A stretch of 64,000 nucleotides of DNA from Candidatus Dichloromethanomonas elyunquensis (GTDB lineage Bacteria; Bacillota; Desulfitobacteriia; Desulfitobacteriales; Syntrophobotulaceae). Below the pieces are notes generated by a model. That model saw nothing but the letters and a program-made list of their open reading frames with translations, ran no database searches and had not been told where the DNA came from. Of this stretch, positions 27,273-35,082 are shown one piece after another. Position numbers and translations under genes: made by a program. Every line of letters begins with the position of its first letter. The stretch's first letter is position 1. The stretch is from the NCBI GenBank assembly GCA_001515265.1, contig LNDB01000013.1, positions 1 to 64,000 of the forward strand. The letters are read 5' to 3'.

Positions 27273-28859
27273 CTATTCCATATCAAAATGAACTTTCTTA
27301 ACACTTTGGATTCCAATCTGTTCTTTCAGTTTACCCGTTACAAAAGAGCCGATTTCTGTTTGGACCCCTACGATCATAATGCTGGTACCCATTGCTTCTG
27401 TCTTGCCAACTTGCATACTTGTTATGTTAATTTGGTTTTCACCCAAAATCGTACCGACTTTACCAACCATTCCAGGATAATCTTCATGGGGAATCAGCAA
27501 AAGCCAATCCACCGGATCGATATCAACTCTGAAATTATCAATTTCAACAATTCTTCCTTCGGTTTTGCCGAATAGGGTTCCCGCAACCCGATGCTCACTT
27601 TTGTCAGAAATTACTGTTATAGTAATCAGGTCCAGAAAATTCTTAGCTTCCTTACTTTTCACTTCTTTAACAAGAATACCTCTGGCCTTTGCGACTTCGG
27701 GCGCATTGACAAAGTTTACAGCCTCCTGCAGGATCGGATTCAACACTCCCTTAATGGCGGCCAATGTCAGCATTTTAGTGTCTACCATACTGATCTCGCC
27801 ATTATACCTAACCTCGACATGCTTTATTCTTCCTTCCGTAAGATGTACGGCTAATACGCCCATTTTTTCCATGAGGTTTAAATAAGGCTTTATCGTATCC
27901 ATTACATCCTTAGATACCGGCGGAATATTCAACGAAGTAGCTACCGGTTCCGAACGTAAAGCGGACAATACACCTTTTGCTACTCCCATGGCAACTTCAT
28001 TCTCTGCCTCCCTGGTTCTGGAAGCAATACGCGGAGTACAGATTACATGATCCAGGGTTAGTAAAGGATTTTTAAGATCAACGGGCTCGTCTCCAAAACC
28101 GTCCAGAGCAGCCTCGCATACAATTCCCTCTTGCAATGCCCAGATCAGTGCTTCTTCGTCAATAATCCCGCTCCTGGCGCAATTGATCATCCTTACTCCT
28201 TTTTTCATCATAGAAAATGCTTCTTTGTTCAATAAATTCCGGGTATCAACCGTAGTAGGAAGATGCAATGTAATATAATCCGCCTTTTGCAGAACCATTT
28301 CAAAATCTACCAGGTCTATCCCCATTTCCATTGCTTTTTCCTCACTGATAAACGGATCGTAAGCCATCACCCGCATATCAAACGCTTGAACCCTGCGGGC
28401 TACTCCCGCACCCACCCGTCCTAAGCCAATAACACCCAATACTTTTCCCTTTAACTCTACCCCAATAAACTTCTGTCTTTCCCATCTTCCGTTTTTCAGC
28501 GAAGAATAAGCCTGCGGGATTTTTCGGCTTAAAGCCAGAATCATACCCAGCGTATATTCAATGGCAGAAGCACTGTTTCCCTGAGGGGCATTTAAAACGA
28601 TAATCCCCTTTTTAGTCGCTGCTTGAATATCAATATGTTCAACTTCCAATCCTGCTCTTCCAATGACTTTTAAATTTATGCCGGCTTCAATAACCTCGCT
28701 GCTGACTCTGGTATCTCCCCTGACGATCAGGGCATCGTATTCGGGGATGATCTTTATCAATTCTGCCAAGGACAAGGAGCAAAATGTATCCACTTCGTGT
28801 TCTTGCCGCAGCAATTGTATACCCGTATCCGCAATTTTTTCGCTAACTAAAATTTTCAT
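27273..28859 (-). CDS. serA: D-3-phosphoglycerate dehydrogenase, long form with ACT domain
   Basis: SerA starts serine synthesis by oxidising 3-phosphoglycerate with NAD. The dinucleotide motif is VLGVIGLGRVGAGVARRVQAFDM near residues 140-160. Catalytic Arg, Glu and His lie in MINCARSGIIDEEAL, the DGFGDEP region and LDHVICTPRIASRTREAE; the residue after the histidine region reads ICTPRIASRT where many enzymes have TPHxGASTxEA, so the catalytic histidine is replaced by Arg in the usual TPH position. The 330-450 region is the allosteric substrate-binding domain and the C-terminus is an ACT domain (DYPGMVGKVGTILGENQINITSMQVG). A serine T-box precedes it. Confidence 0.92.
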   Translation of the reverse strand: MKILVSEKIADTGIQLLRQEHEVDTFCSLSLAELIKIIPEYDALIVRGDTRVSSEVIEAGINLKVIGRAGLEVEHIDIQAATKKGIIVLNAPQGNSASAIEYTLGMILALSRKIPQAYSSLKNGRWERQKFIGVELKGKVLGVIGLGRVGAGVARRVQAFDMRVMAYDPFISEEKAMEMGIDLVDFEMVLQKADYITLHLPTTVDTRNLLNKEAFSMMKKGVRMINCARSGIIDEEALIWALQEGIVCEAALDGFGDEPVDLKNPLLTLDHVICTPRIASRTREAENEVAMGVAKGVLSALRSEPVATSLNIPPVSKDVMDTIKPYLNLMEKMGVLAVHLTEGRIKHVEVRYNGEISMVDTKMLTLAAIKGVLNPILQEAVNFVNAPEVAKARGILVKEVKSKEAKNFLDLITITVISDKSEHRVAGTLFGKTEGRIVEIDNFRVDIDPVDWLLLIPHEDYPGMVGKVGTILGENQINITSMQVGKTEAMGTSIMIVGVQTEIGSFVTGKLKEQIGIQSVKKVHFDME

Positions 28860-28879
28860 TTATTTATCTCCCATCAAAA

Positions 28880-29112
28880 TATACATAAACCCCTCATCCC
28901 TGCCAGGGACGAGAGGTTCTCCCGCGTTGCCACCCTTATTACCTGCAAATACAAGCCATCTTTCGTCTGCTATATCGGGCAGATCCGCCATAATTCATCA
29001 TTAGGAACTCCGGGGCGGAATAATTTGGTCATGGTTCGGACTCACACCAACCGCCGACTCTCTTAACCTCTGAGACTATTACTTCCCCATCAAAGTGCAG
29101 TATTAATTTTTT
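28880..29112 (-). ncRNA. T-box leader of serA, probably serine-specific
   Basis: A tRNA-sensing leader lies between the promoter and serA. The T-box sequence AAGGGTGGCAACGCGGG at 28937-28921 is textbook. It is followed by a terminator stem made of CCTCTCGTCCCTG and GCAGGGATGAGGGG near 28915-28889. In stem I an AGTA on the 5' side, just above a GGGG/CCCC helix, and a TCC at 29019-29017 followed by G on the 3' side fit a specifier loop, so UCC (serine) is the likely codon. Uncharged tRNA-Ser would then switch serA on. The T-box call is firm; the specifier is inferred. Confidence 0.9.
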
Positions 29113-29116
29113 TTCG

Positions 29117-29145
29117 ATTATAACGATTTTTTAGGCTTCTGTCAA
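29117..29145 (-). promoter_or_regulatory. Consensus sigma-A promoter for the serA T-box
   Basis: TTGACA at 29145-29140, a spacer of exactly 17 nt and TATAAT at 29122-29117 match both hexamers perfectly. Transcription would start near 29110, at the beginning of the T-box. Confidence 0.85.
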
Positions 29146-29161
29146 GAATCAAGGCATCTTC

Positions 29162-29800
29162 CTAAAGAACTCTTCTGCTTCCCCGATAGGTGCCGGCCCA
29201 ATAGGGATTGTCCAAAGACTGTTTTTGGACACAATTTCTTGTGGCAGAAATGAACTCGCCATTCCCCAAATAGATTCCGACATGACTGGCTCCTGCGCCA
29301 TTGGTGTTAAAAAACACTAAGTCGCCCGGTTCCAGTTTTGCTTTCGGAATACCTACCCCTGCTCTGAATTGCTCGTAAGATGTCCTGGGAAGGATAATTC
29401 CCTGATCCCTAAAGACACGTTCAACGAGTCCCGAACAATCCACTCCTCCTTTTGTCCTTCCTCCCCACTTGTATTGGATCCCTTCCCAGGATAATACACT
29501 TGATATAATACTGTCTCTTATTAATTCCATTTCTTTTTCCGCTTCGATTACTTTTAAATTGCTTAAACTAATGTAGGTATAATTATCAGCTTTTTCATTC
29601 ATTCCTGAGTTCTGAGACGGTTTTGAAGAAGAACCGATGGAAACCGATGTTCTCTCATCTAATCTGTTCATTCCTTCAACTGCTTGCATATTCATTGGGG
29701 TTATAGCAGTCCCTGCCAACAAGGCTGCGGCTAAACCGACGACATGTTTTGGAACCGATGTTCTTTGTTTTGAGTCTTCAAATGTAAGGGCAACCTGCAT
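29162..29800 (-). CDS. NlpC/P60 family cell-wall hydrolase
   Basis: A secreted or membrane-anchored cysteine peptidase of the gamma-D-Glu-diamino-acid endopeptidase type. The N-terminal part has a hydrophobic stretch (HVVGLAAALLAGTAITPMNMQA, about residues 20-40) that could be a signal sequence. The catalytic domain covers the last 120 residues: GIQYKWGGRTKGGVDCSGLVERVF (Cys), ASHVGIYLGNGEFISA (His) and the third polar residue after it. The start at 29800 has AAAGGAG 9 nt upstream; a longer frame from 29839 is less likely. It lies upstream of the serA promoter on the same strand. The target, spore cortex or vegetative wall, is unknown. Confidence 0.85.
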   Translation of the reverse strand: MQVALTFEDSKQRTSVPKHVVGLAAALLAGTAITPMNMQAVEGMNRLDERTSVSIGSSSKPSQNSGMNEKADNYTYISLSNLKVIEAEKEMELIRDSIISSVLSWEGIQYKWGGRTKGGVDCSGLVERVFRDQGIILPRTSYEQFRAGVGIPKAKLEPGDLVFFNTNGAGASHVGIYLGNGEFISATRNCVQKQSLDNPYWAGTYRGSRRVL

Positions 29801-30015
29801 TATTCTGTACTCCTTTCCATTGTTCCAAAAACAACCCAATACTTTTTTATGCTTTTTAGGAAGGGATTATGCTTTATTGTAAGAGTCTTCCAAATGTACG
29901 CCTGATATATTTTATTAGAAACAGTTCTTTTTGGTGAAAACAAGCTTAAAATCCTCGTCAAGATCCAAACAAGTATGGCTAAATACTGGAAAATTGTTCG
30001 CATTTTACTTATTTA

Positions 30016-30402
30016 CTAGACACCCTCAGAAATAAGTTTTTCGACAAAAGGAATATCCGCAGATGCAAAGTCATAAAAATGCAGCTCCTTGATTTCTACC
30101 CATTTTCCCTCATCATGAACGTTTAACGAGATATCCTCACATAGCATTCTAGCTAAATATGCCAAAAGTTCCATTGTTTGTCCTTGATGTTGGAAAATAT
30201 TATTGGCGTAATAGCGCTGCACACGGATAGGAACGCCGAATTCCTCCATAATCTCTCGATGAAGACATTGCTCTGGTGTCTCATTCGGTTCTAGTTTGCC
30301 GCCCGGAAATTCCCATTTCCCCGATAAAGAATCATTTTTCCCCCGCCTGGCTATAAATACCTTGTTTCCCTTGTAAAATATCGCAGCGGCTACTTGTTTC
30401 AT
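30016..30402 (-). CDS. MutT-type Nudix hydrolase
   Basis: A 128-residue Nudix hydrolase similar to 8-oxo-dGTP diphosphatase and CTP pyrophosphohydrolase. The Nudix box is complete: GGKLEPNETPEQCLHREIMEEFGV fits G-x5-E-x7-R-E-U-x-E-E-x-G. The start MKQVAAAIFYKGNKVFIARRG and the WEFPGGKLEP segment are typical of MutT. A perfect 25-bp palindrome lies about 40 bp upstream of its start. It stands between the NHEJ genes and the NlpC/P60 gene, so a nucleotide-pool-cleaning role linked to repair is plausible but not shown. Confidence 0.88.
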   Translation of the reverse strand: MKQVAAAIFYKGNKVFIARRGKNDSLSGKWEFPGGKLEPNETPEQCLHREIMEEFGVPIRVQRYYANNIFQHQGQTMELLAYLARMLCEDISLNVHDEGKWVEIKELHFYDFASADIPFVEKLISEGV

Positions 30403-30441
30403 TATTGCTTACGACCCCGATTTCTATAGAAAGTTATAATT

Positions 30442-30466
30442 AGTAATAGTTTACCAAACTATTACT
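30442..30466. promoter_or_regulatory. Perfect 25-bp palindrome upstream of the MutT gene
   Basis: AGTAATAGTTT and AAACTATTACT flank a 3-nt centre. It lies between the polymerase gene and the Nudix gene. No T-run follows, and the form suits a dimeric repressor operator better than a terminator. The regulator is not known. Confidence 0.5.
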
Positions 30467-30511
30467 TCATCTTCTAATTCTTTCTCTGGAATTATGGGAT
30501 ATTTCTTTGTT

Positions 30512-31381
30512 TTATATCTTTTTTTTGCTTACAAAATCCACAATAAAACTAAGGTCTTGAAACTCTCGGGGGTTGAGCAATGGGGAAAACAGATCTTTTT
30601 TAGCCTTAAGCCTTTCCATAATATTCAACAGGTTAAAATTTTTCGGTTCAATCCCTTTTTCCAATTCGTCCCATTCCATGGGGGCAGCTACCGAGGCGTA
30701 TTCAGTTGCCCTTGGAGAATAAGGAGAAATGATGGTTTTACCTTGCCACATTTGGAGATAGTCAAAGTAAAGTCTTTTGCCCCTTTTGCCGACATTCCGT
30801 TCAGTGGTTATTTTTTGAGGATATTTTTGACTGAAATAGGCTGCAAAAAATTTATTTATCTCCCGGGCCTCCTGATAACTGTATTTGCCCCCCACCGGTA
30901 TATATATCTGAAGCCCGCTGGCTCCCGAAGTTTTGACGTAACTTTTAATCTGTAAAGCGTTTAGTTCTTTATAGACAAGCAGCGCAGCTTCCGCAACCTC
31001 TTCAAAAATTTGTCCCTCCGAAGGATCCAGATCAAATACCAGATCGGAAGGACAGCTTTCCTGATCATAGGTGTTAAACGGGATATGCAGTTCGAGAGCG
31101 GTTTGGTTTCCCAACCAGGTTAATACGGCTTCATCCCCGAGAATGATATAACGGTTATGATGCCATTCACGCGTTGGTATCCAATCCGGTGAATGTTCGG
31201 GGATATTTTTTTGAAAAAAAGATTTCCCTTCTACGCCATCGGGGTAGCGGATAGTTGTCAATAAACGTTTTTCTGTATAGGGCAAGAGATAGGAGGACAA
31301 TTCCAGGAGTTTTTGAATGTAATCAATTTTCCTGATGCCCAATTCCGGCCAAAGTACCTTCTCTGGATTTGTTATTTTCAT
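30512..31381 (-). CDS. ligD: LigD-type polymerase (primase-like) of NHEJ
   Basis: A stand-alone polymerase domain of bacterial LigD (AEP/primase fold), which fills gaps and adds ribonucleotides at broken ends. It starts MKITNPEKVLWPELGIRKIDYIQ, has the catalytic DxD in CPSDLVFDLDPSEG, the SGASGLQIYIPV histidine-type strand and TERNVGKRGKRLYFDYLQMWQGKTIISPYSPRA. The 289-residue length covers one polymerase domain only. Its start overlaps the ligase stop by 4 bp, so translation is coupled. In B. subtilis the two activities are one protein in the same order, ligase then polymerase. Confidence 0.93.
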   Translation of the reverse strand: MKITNPEKVLWPELGIRKIDYIQKLLELSSYLLPYTEKRLLTTIRYPDGVEGKSFFQKNIPEHSPDWIPTREWHHNRYIILGDEAVLTWLGNQTALELHIPFNTYDQESCPSDLVFDLDPSEGQIFEEVAEAALLVYKELNALQIKSYVKTSGASGLQIYIPVGGKYSYQEAREINKFFAAYFSQKYPQKITTERNVGKRGKRLYFDYLQMWQGKTIISPYSPRATEYASVAAPMEWDELEKGIEPKNFNLLNIMERLKAKKDLFSPLLNPREFQDLSFIVDFVSKKKI

Positions 31382-32319
31382 TCCACAAGATATTCCTTTC
31401 CGTTGGCCAATATTGCTTTTTCGGTGCTGAAACCCAGAATTTTAGGATGACGCAGATTGCTGTTTTCTGTCCATTCCAAAAAGCTGACCCAACAAGTAAG
31501 TAACGGGTCAAGCCAAGTAACATTCTTAGCTTGATTGAGATTGCAAAAAGAGCTGTCCCTTTGCTGCAAGGAAGAGGAATAGTCTTTTAAGACCGCAAAG
31601 TCCTTCTGCGTAAGCCCTAAACTGGCATTGCCGATATAAACCAATTTTTCATCCACATAGACACCTAAGAGAAGAGAATTAGGGTAGCCTGACTTCGAGG
31701 AGAGACCTCCGATAACTGCTAAAATTTTTTTGATGATTTTGGTTTTGAACCAAAACTGATGTTTTTTTCCTGGCACATAAATGCTTGATTTATTCTTGGA
31801 GACGATTCCTTCATAATTTCGTTCTTTCATGAGATTAAAAAGTGCCGGACCGTTAGTAAAATCTTGAGTAATGCCTATATGGGAATTTTGGGTTATACTA
31901 CGGCTTAAAATCAATTTTCGCTCTTCCAAGGACAAATTGCGCAGATCTTTTCCATTTAAGAAAAGGATATCAAAAATAATGTAATGCACCGGATGCTTTT
32001 TCAAGTAGATAGGGAGATTCCCTGTTTTTTTGAGTCTGTCCCGGGTAAGCACCAAGCGGAAAGAAGGCTTGGCATTTTCGTCAAATACCACCATTTCTCC
32101 GTCCATTACGGTTTGGTTCCCCCGGAAAAGTTTGAGGACATCCCCTATTTCAGGGTAAAACCCGGTACGTTCCTGACCGTTTTTAGTGAAAATCCGAAAC
32201 ATCCCATTTTCAATGGATATAATTCCCCTTATCCCGTCCCATTTAATTTGATGAATCCATTGATCACCTTCAATGATCTGTCCGGAAAGAACCGGTTCCA
32301 TAACCTGAAGAAGTTCCAT
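31378..32319 (-). CDS. ATP-dependent DNA ligase of NHEJ (LigD ligase domain)
   Basis: It seals breaks in concert with Ku. Motif I with the adenylated lysine is HQIKWDGIRGIISIENG near residue 27; VMDGEMVVFDE (motif III), EGIVSKNKSSIYVPGKKHQFWFKTKI (motifs IV-V) and an OB-fold with WLDPLLTCWVSFLEWT follow. The 313-residue length is the minimal ligase without phosphoesterase or polymerase. It lies 21 bp after ku and overlaps the polymerase gene by 4 bp. The reading frames are separate and both intact, so this looks like a natural split and not a broken fusion. Confidence 0.93.
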   Translation of the reverse strand: MELLQVMEPVLSGQIIEGDQWIHQIKWDGIRGIISIENGMFRIFTKNGQERTGFYPEIGDVLKLFRGNQTVMDGEMVVFDENAKPSFRLVLTRDRLKKTGNLPIYLKKHPVHYIIFDILFLNGKDLRNLSLEERKLILSRSITQNSHIGITQDFTNGPALFNLMKERNYEGIVSKNKSSIYVPGKKHQFWFKTKIIKKILAVIGGLSSKSGYPNSLLLGVYVDEKLVYIGNASLGLTQKDFAVLKDYSSSLQQRDSSFCNLNQAKNVTWLDPLLTCWVSFLEWTENSNLRHPKILGFSTEKAILANGKEYLVE

Positions 32320-32340
32320 AAAATTTACTCCGATATTTTT

Positions 32341-33171
32341 CTAGCTTACGGTTGTCTGTTTATTCTTTTCTGCCGTTTTTGCTCTCTTCTTACCTGTTTC
32401 TTTCTTGCTTTCTCTTAAACTTGCCTGGAGAGCTTCCATCAAGTCAATGACATTTTTATGAGGAGCTTCCGGGGCAATTTCGATTTCCTTTCCTTCAATT
32501 TTCTTTTGGATGAGTTCCTGCAAAGCTTGCCGGTATTCATCGTTGTATTTTTCAGGTTCAAAGGGAGCTGAGAGGTTTTCAATTAATCTGACTGCCATAT
32601 CCAGTTCTTTTTCATTGACATTTTCCTGCTCGGGAAGTCCCGGCACTTGGGTTACCGGTCGTACCTCATCCGGATAAAAGATCGTTTCCAGTAAAAGAAC
32701 ATTGTGATAGACTCTTAACGCAGCAAGCGTCTGTTTCGTTCGGACCGTCATCTTGGCAATAGCAATTTTCCCAGCGTCACTCATGGCTTTTCGCAGCAAT
32801 GTATAAGCTTTATTTCCTGTATCCTGGGGAGAAAGATAATAGGATTTAACAAAATAAACGGGATCGATTTCAGAAAGATCCACAAAATCAAGAATTTCAA
32901 TGGATTTATCATCTATTTCTGACCTTAAGGCCAGAAAATCTTCTTCATTGACAATAATAAAATGGCCTATTTCATATTCATAACCGCGAACAATTTCTTT
33001 ATCACCCACTTCTTTGCTACAGGTGGGGCAGACTTTTCTATAACGAAGCGGCGTATTACAGTCTTTATGCAAATACCGGAATTGAATATCCTTCTCTTCT
33101 GTAGCGGTAAACATTTTTATGGGGATGTTTACTAAACCGAAACTGATCGAACCTTTCCACAGGGTATGCAT
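32341..33171 (-). CDS. ku: NHEJ end-binding protein Ku
   Basis: Bacterial Ku forms a homodimeric ring on double-strand ends and recruits LigD. MHTLWKGSISFGLVNIPIKMF at the start is diagnostic; a CNTPLRYRKVCPTCSKEV zinc-like cysteine set, YYLSPQDTGNKAYTLLRKAM and EVRPVTQVPGLPEQENVNEKELDMAVRLIENL follow. The 276-residue protein ends in a lysine-rich tail as in other bacterial Ku proteins. It heads the ku-ligase-polymerase operon and is divergent from the nitronate monooxygenase gene across a 184-bp gap. In spore formers this system protects spores with one chromosome copy. Confidence 0.96.
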   Translation of the reverse strand: MHTLWKGSISFGLVNIPIKMFTATEEKDIQFRYLHKDCNTPLRYRKVCPTCSKEVGDKEIVRGYEYEIGHFIIVNEEDFLALRSEIDDKSIEILDFVDLSEIDPVYFVKSYYLSPQDTGNKAYTLLRKAMSDAGKIAIAKMTVRTKQTLAALRVYHNVLLLETIFYPDEVRPVTQVPGLPEQENVNEKELDMAVRLIENLSAPFEPEKYNDEYRQALQELIQKKIEGKEIEIAPEAPHKNVIDLMEALQASLRESKKETGKKRAKTAEKNKQTTVS

Positions 33172-33355
33172 AATGGAACCCTCCTTTAGGCAATTCTAGG
33201 AATATTGTTTGTAAAATGATTCTTCTTAATGCATAGTTCAAGCGCTAAAAGGTAATATTGCTACTTGAAGCAAAACTCAAAAAAGAGTAGAATTTAAACA
33301 TTACATATTTTGCAATCTTTAAGATTTTTCTTGGGTCTATTGGAGGGTTATTAAT

Positions 33356-34300
33356 TTGAATTTTCCTGAACTAAAAATTGGCAATCTAATACCGAAGTAT
33401 CCCATCATCCAAGGCGGCATGGCTATACGAATTTCTACATTCCGTTTGGCTGCTGCCGTTGCGAATGCAGGGGGAATTGGACTAATCGCTGCATCCGGAA
33501 TGGAACTGAATGAATTAAAGGAAGAAATCAGGAAGGCCAGAGAAAAGTCCAAGGGAATCATCGGAATCAACATTATGTTTGCCGTCAGCCGTTTTAAAGA
33601 ACTGGTCCTTACCGCTTTAGATGAGGGGATTGACCTTATTGTTCAGGGGGCAGGTTTTTCCAGGGATATTTTCGGCTGGTGTCATGAAGTGAAAACACCG
33701 CTCGTCCCCATTGTATCTACTCCAAAACTGGCGAAGATTGCCGAACATCTAGGTGCTTCCGCAGTCGTTGTCGAGGGAAAGGAAGCAGGCGGCCATTTAG
33801 GAACAGATCAATCCATGCGGACAATTGTACCCCAAATCAAAGAAGCGGTTTCCCTTCCTGTAATTGCTGCGGGCGGCATCGTTGATGTGTATGATCTGAA
33901 GGAAGCTTTTAGTTTAGGTGCGGACGGTGTCCAAATGGGAATCCGATTTGCGGCAAGTGAAGAAGCTAATGGCGCACAATCCCTTAAAGAATGCTACTTA
34001 AAAGCAGGAACAGAAGATATTGTTTTGATACAAAGTCCTGTTGGATTACCGGGGAGGGCAATCCGGAATGAATTCGCAGAGCGAATCCTTGCCGGAAAAG
34101 CAGAACCCCCACAAAAGTGTGAGGGTTGTCTTAAAAAATGCAAGCACAATTTTTGTATTATGGAAGCCTTGAATAATGCACAGCAAGGAAAACTAGAACG
34201 GGGTTTAATTTTTTCCGGTGAATATATTGACAAGATAAAGAATATCTTACCGGCAGGTAAAATTATATCGGATCTGGTGGAATCTTACGAAGCGCTTTAA
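33356..34300 (+). CDS. Nitronate monooxygenase / FabK-like flavoprotein
   Basis: An FMN-dependent TIM-barrel of the 2-nitropropane dioxygenase family, which also contains the enoyl-ACP reductase FabK. Markers are [46 protein letters not shown] and [31 protein letters not shown]. The C-terminal part has a cysteine cluster, [19 protein letters not shown], known from some clostridial members. The start is TTG at 33356 with GGAGGG 8 nt upstream. No fatty-acid genes are adjacent, so nitronate oxidation or an uncharacterised reductase role are both possible. It converges on cysE with a 4-bp overlap. Confidence 0.88.
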   Translation: MNFPELKIGNLIPKYPIIQGGMAIRISTFRLAAAVANAGGIGLIAASGMELNELKEEIRKAREKSKGIIGINIMFAVSRFKELVLTALDEGIDLIVQGAGFSRDIFGWCHEVKTPLVPIVSTPKLAKIAEHLGASAVVVEGKEAGGHLGTDQSMRTIVPQIKEAVSLPVIAAGGIVDVYDLKEAFSLGADGVQMGIRFAASEEANGAQSLKECYLKAGTEDIVLIQSPVGLPGRAIRNEFAERILAGKAEPPQKCEGCLKKCKHNFCIMEALNNAQQGKLERGLIFSGEYIDKIKNILPAGKIISDLVESYEAL

Positions 34301-34953
34301 TTATTCTTCGGAGATTCACTGGACAAATTGGAGTTGTTCTCAAGCTTGCTGATTCTGTCTTGCAGTTCGGTTATGATTTCAGCCACAGGGTCCGAAAGCT
34401 TATTGTGTTCTAAATCGATACCTTTAGCCGGTTCTTTTTTCACTTTCACTCTGCCGGGAATCCCTACTACGGTACAATTAGGAGGAACATCCTGCAGAAC
34501 GACAGACCCTGCCCCAACTTTAGAATTATCGCCAATCACAATGGCTCCTAGGACTTGGGCACCAGCACTGATGACGACATTATTTCCGATAGTGGGGTGT
34601 CGTTTTCCTTTTTGTTTACCTGTGCCTCCAAGTGTAACACCCTGATAAATAGTAACATCATCGCCTATTTCTGCGGTTTCCCCAATGACAGTTCCATGAC
34701 CATGATCTATGAATACTCTATTGCCAATTTTGGCCCCGGGATGAATCTCAATACCGGTAAAAAACCGGCTAAAGTGTGATACGAGACGTGCTGCTAAGAA
34801 CCACTTTCTTCGATAGAGACCATGTGCGATTCGGTGCATCATCACAGCATGTAATCCCGGATAACATAACATGACTTCAATTGTGCTTTTGGCAGCAGGA
34901 TCCCGTTCAAAAACCGTATAAATATCTTCTTTTAACCTTTTCATATGTCCCAT
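34297..34953 (-). CDS. cysE: Serine O-acetyltransferase
   Basis: CysE acetylates serine as the first step of cysteine synthesis. An N-terminal helical part ([32 protein letters not shown]) precedes the left-handed beta helix with hexapeptide repeats ([69 protein letters not shown]), including the catalytic His of IDHGHG. At 218 residues it is the short Firmicute form. A promoter TTGTCA-17-TATAAT lies just upstream in the gap shared with fdhD. Confidence 0.95.
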   Translation of the reverse strand: MGHMKRLKEDIYTVFERDPAAKSTIEVMLCYPGLHAVMMHRIAHGLYRRKWFLAARLVSHFSRFFTGIEIHPGAKIGNRVFIDHGHGTVIGETAEIGDDVTIYQGVTLGGTGKQKGKRHPTIGNNVVISAGAQVLGAIVIGDNSKVGAGSVVLQDVPPNCTVVGIPGRVKVKKEPAKGIDLEHNKLSDPVAEIITELQDRISKLENNSNLSSESPKNN

Positions 34954-35013
34954 AGGGTTCTCTCCAATCTCCCTCTCGTTTTCCGATCAAAATAGTAGGA
35001 ATTAGCTTACTGT

Positions 35014-35045
35014 ATCATTATAATGATCAATAATTTTTTTGACAA
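35014..35045. promoter_or_regulatory. 14-bp palindrome carrying the cysE -10 element
   Basis: ATCATTATAATGAT at 35014-35027 is a perfect palindrome in the divergent cysE-fdhD gap. On the minus strand its TATAAT (35022-35017) pairs with TTGTCA (35045-35040) at 17 nt to give a good cysE promoter. A TATAAT also occurs on the plus strand but lacks a good -35. Confidence 0.55.
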
Positions 35046-35082
35046 GTAAAAGCTTCGCTTTTTTACTGGGGAGGAAAAATCA

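Noticed and set aside
29800-30003. A 67-residue minus-strand frame upstream of the NlpC/P60 gene, starting MRTIFQYLAILVWILTRIL
   Set aside because: It has no ribosome-binding site (AAGTAAAATG), overlaps the leader and start of the NlpC/P60 gene and lacks any family pattern; probably chance.
31370-31390. Frameshifted, broken LigD
   Set aside because: Ligase and polymerase frames both end and start cleanly with a 4-bp overlap, and each has complete motifs.
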